NCBI RefSeq assembly: GCF_918698115.1 | Contig: NZ_CAKKLV010000011.1 | Coordinates: 1 to 64,000 of the forward strand | Direction of reading: 5' to 3' | DNA length: 64,000 nt | DNA from: Peribacillus sp. Bi96 | GTDB lineage: Bacteria > Bacillota > Bacilli > Bacillales > DSM-1321 | Part shown: in pieces, positions 29,468 through 37,106 of the stretch | Layout of the letters: each line of letters begins with the position of its first letter | Position numbering within the stretch: the first letter of the stretch is position 1 | Notes under the pieces: model-generated | Told to the model about the DNA's origin: nothing | Database searches by the model: none | The model's input: only the letters and a program-made list of their open reading frames with translations | Made by a program: the position numbers and the translations under genes

Positions 29468-29662
29468 TTACTTATGAATGACTTGAACCCTGCCAACCTG
29501 GCCGTCCGTCAATCTTACTTTAATTCCGTGAGGGTGACTGCTGGAGTTGGTTAAAATATCCTTTACAGTGCCGCTCGTCAGTTTTCCGCTGCGTTGATCC
29601 GCTTTAAGTACAATGTCCACAGAGGTGCCTGGTGTAATATCTTTTCGATTTTTACCGTTCAT
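29468..29662 (-). CDS. ywbE: YwbE family protein (DUF2196)
   Basis: A 64-aa protein with the nearly invariant YwbE pattern: V-D-I-V-L-K-A-D-Q-R-S-G-K, KDILTNSSSHPHGIKVRL and GQVGRVQ at the end. Function is unknown; the fold suggests a small nucleic-acid-binding beta-barrel. The start at 29662 matches the length of the B. subtilis protein and has AAAGGA about 11 nt upstream; the ATG at 29707 adds a non-conserved extension. Confidence 0.88.
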   Translation of the reverse strand: MNGKNRKDITPGTSVDIVLKADQRSGKLTSGTVKDILTNSSSHPHGIKVRLTDGQVGRVQVIHK

Positions 29663-29774
29663 ATTCGATTCAATCCTTTTTAGAGTTATTTGCAACCATT
29701 CGTTCATGCAGTAACTTCAGTATAAGGAAAACAGCAGAACTAGTCGACTATTAGGGTACATCATAAATTGACCA

Positions 29775-31295
29775 TTAGCGTATTTTTTTCAATGGTTCGA
29801 CAGCAGGACCATTTAAAACTTCACCAGTGATAGAGTAGCGGGAGGCATGGCATGGGCAGTCCCAAGTACGGTCGCCGCTATTCCATTCAACCTCGCATCC
29901 CATGTGTGTACATGTGGAATCGACTATATGCAGCTGGCCATCATGATCACGGTAACACCCAGCTTTGTCTCCATTCACCTTTACGATTGCCCCTTCATCG
30001 ATGCCTAAGTCTTCTGGCTTTTTATCAATGACGGCCACTTTGCCTTTGATCAGATGCTTCGCCACATCAGCATTATCTTGGATCATATTTTTCAAGCCTT
30101 TTAAACGGGCAGGATCATACAATTCCGCATACCGGTTATCTTTTTGCAAAATCCGGTCCGTCAAGATTTTGGCAGCAATCGATCCATTCGTCATTCCCCA
30201 TTTCGCATAGCCGGTAGCTATCAGGACGTTTTGATGATTGGATGTTACTGGACCGACGAAGGGGATATTATCCGGTGTCACAATATCTTGTGCCGACCAG
30301 CGGTAGGGAATGTCCTTCACATCGAAATACTGGGAACTGAAATCCTTCAGGGCCTCATAATGCTCGATTGTCGAGATTCCCTGCCCTGTTTTATGGCCTT
30401 CTCCGCCAACCAGTATAAGTTTTTCCCCATTGTCCAATTCCGTATAGCGAAGGGAGCGGGTAGGGCTGTCGGCACTGTAATACATCCCCCCGGGAAATTC
30501 CTGTTCAGTCCTAATTCCAAGTACATAGGACCTTTTTACATGAACACGGGCAAAGTATAAGCCCACTTCATCATTAAAAGGGAAGTGGGAGGCGACGATA
30601 ACATGATTGCTTTTGATGGTATGTCCAGTATCCGTCAGAACGGTTGGTGGATCGCCGTCTTCAATCTTCATTGCCGTTGTCCGTTCATAAATTGTGCCTC
30701 CACTTTCGAGAATTGTCGAAATGAGGGCAGTTAAATATTTTAATGGATGAAACTGGGCTTGATCTTTCATGATCACAGCAGCTTTACAAGGAATGGAGAA
30801 TGGGATTTCTTCTGCATAATCGCCTCGAATCCCAAGTTTTTGATAGGCTTTCAGTTCTTTTTGAATTTTGCTTTTATATTCATCCGTATTTGCGTAAATA
30901 TAGGCATCCTGTGCAGTCAGATTACATTCAATGGAATGTTCCTCTACCAAGTCTTTGATTAGCTTCATTCCATCTGCATTGGCTTCATAATAAAGTTTGG
31001 CCTTCTCTTCACCATGGTCAGTGATCAACTGGTCGTAAATCAGGCCATGCTGGGCCGTGATTTTTGCTGTAGTGTGTCCTGTCGTTCCAGTAAGGATTTC
31101 GCCTGCTTCAATCAGTGTGACTTTAACACCTTGTTTAGCTAGTAAATAGGCTGAAGTGATTCCAGTAATTCCACCACCTACTATTAAGACATCAGTGGTT
31201 ATATCTGTATCTAGTTTGGAAAAAGAAGGGAAAGTTAACGCGCTGCGCCAATAGGGTTCCGGAAATCGGGGAAGGTCTGTATTTTTTTCAGTCAT
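29775..31295 (-). CDS. yhfW: FAD-dependent oxidoreductase with C-terminal Rieske domain (YhfW-like)
   Basis: A 506-aa protein. The N-terminal DAO-type FAD domain has the dinucleotide motif VLIVGGGITGITSAYLLAKQG (near 35-55). The C-terminal Rieske [2Fe-2S] domain binds its cluster through CTHMGC and CPCH (about 457-480). The combination matches B. subtilis YhfW; the electron donor and substrate are unknown. The start at 31295 has GGAGG about 6 nt upstream. Parts of this gene (about 30718-30950 and 31218-31295) recur in decayed form at 31621-31770 and 33160-33310, the trace of a segmental duplication. Confidence 0.9.
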   Translation of the reverse strand: MTEKNTDLPRFPEPYWRSALTFPSFSKLDTDITTDVLIVGGGITGITSAYLLAKQGVKVTLIEAGEILTGTTGHTTAKITAQHGLIYDQLITDHGEEKAKLYYEANADGMKLIKDLVEEHSIECNLTAQDAYIYANTDEYKSKIQKELKAYQKLGIRGDYAEEIPFSIPCKAAVIMKDQAQFHPLKYLTALISTILESGGTIYERTTAMKIEDGDPPTVLTDTGHTIKSNHVIVASHFPFNDEVGLYFARVHVKRSYVLGIRTEQEFPGGMYYSADSPTRSLRYTELDNGEKLILVGGEGHKTGQGISTIEHYEALKDFSSQYFDVKDIPYRWSAQDIVTPDNIPFVGPVTSNHQNVLIATGYAKWGMTNGSIAAKILTDRILQKDNRYAELYDPARLKGLKNMIQDNADVAKHLIKGKVAVIDKKPEDLGIDEGAIVKVNGDKAGCYRDHDGQLHIVDSTCTHMGCEVEWNSGDRTWDCPCHASRYSITGEVLNGPAVEPLKKIR

Positions 31296-31605
31296 TTGAA
31301 TACCTCCATACAGTTCAGTTAGTGAATCGTCCATTTATTACCATACCCAAATCCGCTATTTATACGCTAATTTTTGTAAGAAGAAAGATTAAAAAATACA
31401 TTATTTGGTTTGTTTACAAAAACGTATACATGTAAACAAAAATAGATGGAATGTACACAATAATGTATACATGTAAACAAAAGCGTACACATGGCTATAT
31501 ATAAGGTGTATACATAATTGTTCCTATTGTAAACAATTTGAAAACAATTCGAAAAATATAACTACAACTAATGAAGGGTTGACTATCGTGGAAACTTCTT
31601 CAGCT
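31218..31605. repeat. duplicated segment, copy 1 (yhfW 5' end + palindrome-rich array)
   Basis: This segment, running from the yhfW start region through the array to TTGACTATCGTGGAAACT, recurs at 33232-33603 with small changes. The shared anchors CTGCGCCAATAGGGTTCC, TATTTATACGCT, CTATATATAAGGTGTATACAT and TGTTCCTATTGTAAACAATT appear in the same order in both copies. Confidence 0.9.
31410..31557. repeat. palindrome-rich iteron array, copy 1 (degenerate centromere copy?)
   Basis: It contains repeated GTTTACA / GTATACATGTAAACAAAA / GTACACA units: GTTTACAAAAACGTATACAT, GTATACATGTAAACAAAA (twice) and GCGTACACATGG. The units are short inverted motifs around GTATAC and TGTAAACA. The array resembles the one upstream of the actin-like gene, but here it is followed by gene remnants instead of a gene. 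Confidence 0.7.
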
Positions 31606-31620
31606 TCCAGAGTCGTGGAG

Positions 31621-31770
31621 AGGAGGGCCGTTAAATATTTTAAAGGGGTGAAACTGTGCTTGGATCATGGAAGATTTACAAGGAAAGGAGAAAGGGATTT
31701 CTTCTGCATAATCCCCGCGAATGGCTAGTTTCGATAGGTTTTTAGTTCTTTTTGAATTTGGCTATGTTAA
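31621..31770 (-). pseudogene. yhfW fragment (duplicated, decayed)
   Basis: The sequence parallels 30721-30880 inside yhfW, sharing GTTAAATATTTTAA, GGGATTTCTTCTGCATAAT and TTTTTAGTTCTTTTTGAATTT-type stretches, but with deletions that destroy the frame. The 31771-31925 segment after it holds no recognised feature. Confidence 0.75.
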
Positions 31771-31929
31771 AGTTCTTGGTTGTTTTTTAATAAACCGTAA
31801 TCAGTTGTGGTATCCTGGAAGTTTTATCACGGCTTTCATTGCCGACAATGTGGAAGTATGTCAGTTGTTCGCTATGGTAAGCGAAATGGTCGTCAACGTT
31901 AGAGGTGCAAAGATTCTCTTAAATTGAGC

Positions 31930-32522
31930 TGCCATTTGACAAACTCCCCTATGTATCGTTCGAAAAAGGCAGACAAATGGATTGGGTTTATTGAATGTAT
32001 GCTGAAAGGGTTATCTGCTCTTGTGAAAGGAAGTGTCGGTACATTTGAAGGAATAGTAGAAGTAGATGAAACCTAATTCTTAGAAAGTCATAAAGGTCGA
32101 AAGGTTATTTCGAACCGTAAATCAAGAAAACGTGGTGGCTCAGCTACTAAAAGAGGTATCTCCAATGAACAAGTCTGTGTCTTGGCCGCAAGAGACCGAA
32201 ACAAAACAGCCCTCTCGAAGCGTGTCGGTTCAGGTAGAATTCTAACAGAGCAAATGATACAACCCTTACAATGCATTTCCAAAGTGAAACTGTGCTTATT
32301 TCTGCTGCTCATCATTCTTATAAATCTTATTCGACTAAAAACGATGTTTAACACATTATCATAAATGGCAGCAGTAAGAAAGAATACGTCACGAAAGGCA
32401 TCTATCATCTTAATAATATAAATAATTACCATTCCGGACTAAAGAAATGGTTGAGTCGATTTAATGGAGTATCTACGAAATATTTGCAGCTATATTTAGT
32501 GCGGTTTCAGTTCCTTGACAAT
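31930..32522 (+). pseudogene. IS1595-family (ISXO2-like) transposase remnant
   Basis: Broken frames encode pieces of an ISXO2-type DDE transposase: KADKWIGFIECMLKGL, then GIVEVDET followed at once by a stop, then SHKGRKVISNRKSRKRGGSA and GISNEQVCVLAARDRNKTAL. A frameshifted end reads YHSGLKKWLSRFNGVSTKYL. The VDET (first acidic residue) and the C-terminal LKKW-RFNGV-TKYL pattern are family hallmarks. Internal stops and frameshifts show that it is dead. It lies within the decayed second yhfW copy. Confidence 0.75.
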
Positions 32523-32714
32523 AGAAAAATGGAAAGTGATTTGAATAAGAAAAAGGTAATGCTTATCATAGCGAGTGTTCACGGAACTTGGGAAACCGCA
32601 GACACGTTAAGACTTAGAAACACCGCCTTCTAAGGCAGGTTATTTCAAATTGGAACATCAAAATGAGCTGTCAGTTTACTAAAGCAGCAAGTTAGTTGAA
32701 CAAAATTTTCACAT

Positions 32715-32958
32715 TTAGTCACCAACAATGGAGATTTTATCAATGAATTCTTGATACTCTTCTTTCTTATGCTGGGTTATAAACATCTTATACCTTTTCA
32801 AATCATCAATTAACCCCGTAATCGATGTTCCTATATATTCTTCATCCGCCAAGTAATAATCTCTTAGAGTTAAATATTTCATTGTGTAAAGTTTCCGTTA
32901 TTGCATAAGAATCTATTATTTTGTCATCCTTGTCATAAAGCACAACATCTAGTCCCAT
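32715..32958 (-). pseudogene. frameshifted small hypothetical gene
   Basis: An ATG at 32958 preceded by AGGAG starts a frame reading GLDVVLYDKDDKIIDSYAIT. It hits a stop after about 38 codons; the neighbouring frame then continues with ADEEYIGTSITGLIDDLKRY to a stop at 32715. Together they look like one protein of about 80 residues broken by a single frameshift. The family is unknown. The flanks 32523-32714 and 32959-33159 show no other feature. Confidence 0.55.
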
Positions 32959-33159
32959 ATGTTTACACTCCTATTTTCTTATTTTTAATTGTATCTTCTT
33001 TTTCAACTAACCTGCCCCGTTAGTTGAAGGGGAGACCTTCACAATCTAATATTTATTTCAGTATTAATATCCAGGTGACCAATAGAAACCCTTTTAATTT
33101 CACATAGGATATAGTTATTTAGAAACTATCAACCTTTACCTGTAACATAGCTTTGAGTT

Positions 33160-33320
33160 TTACTTTTATATTCATCAATATTCGCGTGAATATAGGTATC
33201 TATTGCAGGTAAATTACATTCCATTGAATGTAATTTTAACGCACTGCGCCAATAGGGTTCCCGAATTTGGGAAGTTTCTGTATTTTTCTCAGTCTTTTGA
33301 ATACCTCTATACAGTTATAC
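33160..33320 (-). pseudogene. yhfW 5' fragment (duplicated, decayed)
   Basis: It parallels yhfW positions 30870-30950 joined directly to 31218-31320, so about 270 bp are deleted. It includes the start region and the upstream CCTC-ATACAG stretch. It confirms that the region upstream of the actin-like gene came from a tandem copy of yhfW plus the array. Confidence 0.75.
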
Positions 33321-33603
33321 AGTTCATTAGTGAATTGTCCATTTATCACCATGACCAAACTCACTATTTATACGCTTATTTTTGTAGGGGAAAGATCAAT
33401 TAAAAATACAATATATGGTTTGTGTACAAACACGTATACGTGTAAACAAAAAAAGATACATCGTACACAATTATGTATACGTGTGTACAAATACGTATAC
33501 ATAGCTATATATAAGGTGTATACATATTTGTTCCTATTGTAAACAATTTGAAAACAATTCGACAAATATAGCTATTACTAATGAAGCATTGACTATCGTG
33601 GAA
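33232..33603. repeat. duplicated segment, copy 2
   Basis: Counterpart of 31218-31605. It ends at the probable promoter of the actin-like gene, so this is the functional-looking copy. Confidence 0.9.
33419..33559. repeat. palindrome-rich iteron array upstream of the actin-like gene (probable parC-type centromere)
   Basis: Dense repeats of GTGTACAAACACGTATAC, GTATACGTGTAAACAAAA, CGTACACAATTATGTATACG and GTGTACAAATACGTATACAT, followed by GTGTATACAT and TGTAAACAATTTGAAAACAATT. In type II segregation systems the centromere lies just upstream of the ParM/Alp7A gene and is bound by the small partner protein, which also represses the operon. Position and structure fit that role (inference). Confidence 0.65.
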
Positions 33604-33617
33604 ACTTTTCCTATCCT
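33589..33617 (+). promoter_or_regulatory. probable promoter of the actin-like operon
   Basis: TTGACT (33589-33594) and TATCCT (33612-33617) are separated by 17 nt, directly behind the iteron array and about 50 bp before the gene. Confidence 0.6.
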
Positions 33618-33668
33618 TAAAGGGAATGCTTCACTAAATTTTTTCTATAAAAAAGGGGATGTTTTTAG

Positions 33669-34862
33669 ATGAGTTCTAGAATCGCAGCAGTAGACGTAGG
33701 AAATGATGCTATCAAAGCTATTTTTGGAAAACTAGAGTCTGAACTATATATACCAAATGTCATTGCAAAAGACATAGAGGACCGTCCGGTCATTGGGATT
33801 GAGGAACTTAATGAAAAAAACCCAATGGAAGGGATTCATATTAGGGTCCATTCACCGGCTCTGCAAGACAATAATGCGATTTATCGCGTTGGAAACTTGG
33901 CGACAAAAAGTGATAATCCTACAGAACTGGATTTAGGAAGCAGTAAATCGGAAGAAGATCAAACATTAGTCATGCTTTTTGCGGCTCTTGCATTAGACGC
34001 TGCCAAGTTGGGGGACAACGATACATTCAAAAAAGTGAATAACGTTGTGGAAGCCAACTATACGCTTGGAACAGGGTTGCCACTTCGGGAGGTTAAAGAA
34101 GGGAAAGACGTCGGGTACCGCTCGAAATTACTTGGTTCCGTCCATCAGGTGGAATTTTTAATTACTCCTAAATATCAAGGCATGAAGGTTAATATCAAGT
34201 TCGATGAAGTGAAAGTCTATCCAGAGGGCTTCGCTGCATACATAAATTTGGTCATGGATAAAGATTTGAATATCATTAACCGTGAATTAATAGATAGAAG
34301 AATACTTATTCAGGATATCGGTGGATTATCGACGGATATCGCGGTCATTAAAAATCGTAAAGTTGACGATGACAAGGCACAAGGATTCAATTTGGGAGTT
34401 GCTGAAGCACTTGAATCAATTCGTGAAGAAATCAGGAAGAAACATGGTGTCGAGTTGGATAGCAGGCGCGATGTCGTAGAAATCATCACGAAGAAAAATG
34501 ATCGCAATCATATTATGGTTCGCGGAAGCCGGACAAGCGTCCATGATATCGTTGACCGTATTTTGGGAGAACTGGCCAAAAAGCAATATCGCCACCTGCG
34601 CAACGTATGGCAAAAAAATTCACAAACAGAAATCTGCTATTTTGTAGGCGGGGGATCGATTGTCCTGAAAGATTACTTGAAAACATTGAATCAAAATTTC
34701 GATGGCTACAATATAGACTTTTTCGAAGACGAGCGGGAAAGCGTTTGGATGATGGCAAACGCCTATTATAAATTGATTTCCGATTTTAATCGCCGGAATG
34801 CAAAGGAACAGAATCAATCCCAGCAAAAGAAGAAAGAACAAAGAACGGGTTCCATTAAATAG
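33669..34862 (+). CDS. ParM/Alp7A-like actin-family segregation ATPase
   Basis: A 397-aa actin-fold protein. The phosphate-1 loop DVGNDAIKAI is at residues 9-18, the phosphate-2 loop QDIGGLSTDIAV at 215-226 and the adenosine loop FVGGGSIVLKDY at 325-336. This layout is that of plasmid filament proteins (ParM/StbA, Alp7A of Bacillus plasmid pLS20) that push replicons apart by polymerising with ATP. The Lys/Gln-rich tail (about 375-397) is variable in the family. The ATG has AAAGGGG about 10 nt upstream. It is followed 8 bp later by its likely DNA-binding partner and preceded by an iteron array. Flanking genes are chromosomal, which is unusual for such a module. Confidence 0.85.
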   Translation: MSSRIAAVDVGNDAIKAIFGKLESELYIPNVIAKDIEDRPVIGIEELNEKNPMEGIHIRVHSPALQDNNAIYRVGNLATKSDNPTELDLGSSKSEEDQTLVMLFAALALDAAKLGDNDTFKKVNNVVEANYTLGTGLPLREVKEGKDVGYRSKLLGSVHQVEFLITPKYQGMKVNIKFDEVKVYPEGFAAYINLVMDKDLNIINRELIDRRILIQDIGGLSTDIAVIKNRKVDDDKAQGFNLGVAEALESIREEIRKKHGVELDSRRDVVEIITKKNDRNHIMVRGSRTSVHDIVDRILGELAKKQYRHLRNVWQKNSQTEICYFVGGGSIVLKDYLKTLNQNFDGYNIDFFEDERESVWMMANAYYKLISDFNRRNAKEQNQSQQKKKEQRTGSIK

Positions 34863-34870
34863 GTGAGAGA

Positions 34871-35413
34871 ATGAAAAAAACAGCTTCTTCTGAAATTAAA
34901 AGAGGACAAGCCATCACTTTTCGTATTCCTTCGGATGTATCAGATTATACGTTAAGACAGCTGCAGAAATTGAAGGAAACGGAAAGAAGGAATTTTTCCA
35001 GTAAAATTGCTGAGTATGTTCTCGATGGAGTCGGGCAATCCACCCATCAGGATCGGGAAATGATTGCCCTGCCCATGCCGAACAAGCTAAGCAAATCTCA
35101 GCGTGATTGGCTCAAGCATTCCCACTCAGAAGCTATGCTTGGAACGATTATGTACAACCTTTTATCCGATCCTTTACGCGCAACGGCCTTACTTGCCTCC
35201 TTGAACAGTAATGGATCGAATGATGAATCATATATGAAGGCTGAGCCTGAAGAACAGGAAGCTGAGGAGGTCCGGGAGGACTTGCCTAAGAAAGATCTGG
35301 ATGATTTTGATTGGAGTTTAGATGAACCCGTACAACAAGAGGAAGAATCGGAACCGGAAGAGGAAAATCTCGACGATCTCCTGGGTGATTTCCTTGATCA
35401 AATGAACCAGTGA
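34871..35413 (+). CDS. probable ParR/Alp7R-type centromere-binding partner
   Basis: A 180-aa protein. The N-terminal 60 residues (RGQAITFRIPSDVSDYTLRQ and on to FSSKIAEYVLDGV) fit a ribbon-helix-helix-like strand followed by helices. The central part is helical, and the C-terminal 60 residues are strongly acidic (many Glu/Asp), ending LLGDFLDQMNQ. In type II segregation operons the second gene encodes the adaptor that binds the centromere and caps the actin filament, often through an acidic C-terminal tail. Similar proteins are annotated as plasmid stability proteins. The role is inferred from fold pattern and position. Confidence 0.65.
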   Translation: MKKTASSEIKRGQAITFRIPSDVSDYTLRQLQKLKETERRNFSSKIAEYVLDGVGQSTHQDREMIALPMPNKLSKSQRDWLKHSHSEAMLGTIMYNLLSDPLRATALLASLNSNGSNDESYMKAEPEEQEAEEVREDLPKKDLDDFDWSLDEPVQQEEESEPEEENLDDLLGDFLDQMNQ

Positions 35414-35421
35414 ATATGTAG

Positions 35422-35460
35422 AGGGATATCTGACGACAAGTTGGATATCCTTCTTTTTTT
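35422..35460 (+). terminator. terminator after actin-like operon
   Basis: GGGATATC and GGATATCC form a stem around an 11-nt loop, followed by TTCTTTTTTT. Confidence 0.8.
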
Positions 35461-35474
35461 GGAAAGGAATTCAT

Positions 35475-35504
35475 AAAAAAAGGAGGGGCCTCAGGGGTCC
35501 CTCT
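35475..35504 (-). terminator. terminator after purine permease
   Basis: On the minus strand GAGGGACCCCTGAGGCCCCTCC is followed by seven T. Confidence 0.88.
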
Positions 35505-35512
35505 TAAAACGA

Positions 35513-36805
35513 TCAGGCTAGGAAAATCAGTTGATAGAGGAATAGAATCGCAAACATGTACACGAACGGATGTACTTCGAGGAATTTTCCTCTAGCCATT
35601 TTTAAAATGGGATAAGCGATGAATCCAAGTGCTATCCCGTTGGCGATGCTTGATGTTAACGGCATGGCGACAATGACCAAAAAGGCTGGAAATGATTCAT
35701 CAAAGTGTGTCCAGTCAATTTCGTTTATGCTTTTGATCATCATACTTCCCACGATGATCAAGCTTGGTGCCGTGATTGCAGCTACATTTGAGACTGCACC
35801 TATCAGCGGGCTGAAGAAGGCGGTTATTAAGAAAAGGAGGGCCACTACAAGTGCGGTTAAACCTGTCTTACCGCCTGCCCCTACTCCAGCTGAAGATTCA
35901 ACCGAGGCCGCGGTCGGGCTTGTACCGAACATGGCGCCAACGGTAGTGCCGATGGAATCTGCAAAAAAGGCACTGCCGGATTTTTCTAGCTTATTTTCCT
36001 TCAACAATCCTGCTTGACGTACGATCCCCAATAAAGCTCCCGTCGTATCAAACAGCATGACAAGCAGAATGGAGAAGACGACGCCATAAAGCCCGTAGTT
36101 AATGACATCCGCAATAGATGTGATGGGATTGGCGACAATTATTCCTTCAGGTAATGAAGGTGTGGAAACAAGTCCATCTATTTTCAATTGACCTGTAAAG
36201 AAAGCGATTATGGCCGTCACGATCATTCCGATGAATATCGCTCCCTGCACATTGCGAACGATCAGCACGATCGTTATGACCAAACCAACCAATGTAAGCG
36301 CCACACTAGCGTCCCTGAAGCTTCCAAGGGTAACCAGGTTGGATTCATGCTGTGTTACGACACCTGACAAGCGAAGTCCGATAAAGGTGATGAAAAGCCC
36401 GATTCCGGCACTGATTGCATGCTTCAAGTTATTTGGGATGGCCTCGATCAATTTTGAGCGGAAAGAGGTTAGGGATAAAAGGATAAAGATGATACCGGTA
36501 ACAAAGACTGCAGAGAAGGCAACTGTGTATGTAATATCATGGGTTCCCAGTACCGAGTAGGCAAAATAAGCATTCAATCCCATAGCAGGCGCTATGATAA
36601 TCGGGTAATTGGCTAAAAGGGCCATGCATAGGGTACCGACTATTATTGCAATTATGGTTGCTGTGAATGCCTGGTCGAAAGGAACACCGGCATCAGAAAG
36701 AATCATGGGGTTTACAACGATGATATAAGCTAGTGTTAAAAAGGTTGTAAGCCCCGCAAGTACTTCCGTCTTGATATTTGAATTCCGTTCTTTTAATTTA
36801 AACAT
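35513..36805 (-). CDS. NCS2/AzgA-type purine permease (PbuG/PbuO-like)
   Basis: A 430-aa transporter with about 12-14 helices. Typical AzgA-group segments are LTTFLTLAYIIVVNPMILSDAG, APAMGLNAYFAYSV and FADSIGTTVGAMFGTSPTAASVESSAGV, the last being the substrate-site region. Members import hypoxanthine, guanine or adenine by proton symport. The start at 36805 has AGGAG about 7 nt upstream. A hairpin plus T run ends about 25 nt before the start codon, so expression may be controlled by attenuation. I could not match the leader to the known purine (xpt-type) riboswitch core. Confidence 0.9.
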   Translation of the reverse strand: MFKLKERNSNIKTEVLAGLTTFLTLAYIIVVNPMILSDAGVPFDQAFTATIIAIIVGTLCMALLANYPIIIAPAMGLNAYFAYSVLGTHDITYTVAFSAVFVTGIIFILLSLTSFRSKLIEAIPNNLKHAISAGIGLFITFIGLRLSGVVTQHESNLVTLGSFRDASVALTLVGLVITIVLIVRNVQGAIFIGMIVTAIIAFFTGQLKIDGLVSTPSLPEGIIVANPITSIADVINYGLYGVVFSILLVMLFDTTGALLGIVRQAGLLKENKLEKSGSAFFADSIGTTVGAMFGTSPTAASVESSAGVGAGGKTGLTALVVALLFLITAFFSPLIGAVSNVAAITAPSLIIVGSMMIKSINEIDWTHFDESFPAFLVIVAMPLTSSIANGIALGFIAYPILKMARGKFLEVHPFVYMFAILFLYQLIFLA

Positions 36806-36830
36806 GAGGTCACTCCTTTTTTATATACAA

Positions 36831-36857
36831 AAAATCCTTGTATAATTCTACAAGGAG
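36831..36857 (-). promoter_or_regulatory. possible transcription attenuator in the purine permease leader
   Basis: On the minus strand TCCTTGTA-GAATTA-TACAAGGA forms a perfect 8-bp stem followed by TTTTT. It ends about 25 nt before the permease start, a position typical for the terminator of a riboswitch or protein-controlled leader. The sequence upstream (36858-36930) contains CTTAC...GTAAG but no known aptamer that I recognise. Confidence 0.5.
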
Positions 36858-37106
36858 GAGACGCTTACCCTTTATTTTCAAGTAAGTAGCTCGATTGGAT
36901 AATCTTATAAATTATATTAGAAAAACAACTAAAGTACAATAGGATGAAAAATTTTAAGTGACACGTTTTCTCGAAAATAGATAATGATATACTAACAAAT
37001 AGCTTAGAATAAGATAAATGACCTTAAGTTGAAGGGAACTGCATGCCATTTCCCCTTAAGATTTACTAGTTAATTAAATGAAGAAATTCAGAAAGTAGGA
37101 CAATTC

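Noticed and set aside
33267-33565. Open frames across the iteron array upstream of the actin-like gene
   Set aside because: They are rich in Tyr/Thr/Val repeats created by the GTATAC/TGTACA motifs, lack ribosome sites and overlap the probable promoter-centromere region.
36806-37000. Classic xpt-pbuX purine riboswitch upstream of the permease
   Set aside because: The conserved TATA/ATAC junction and the two interacting loops could not be found, so only an unnamed attenuator is proposed.
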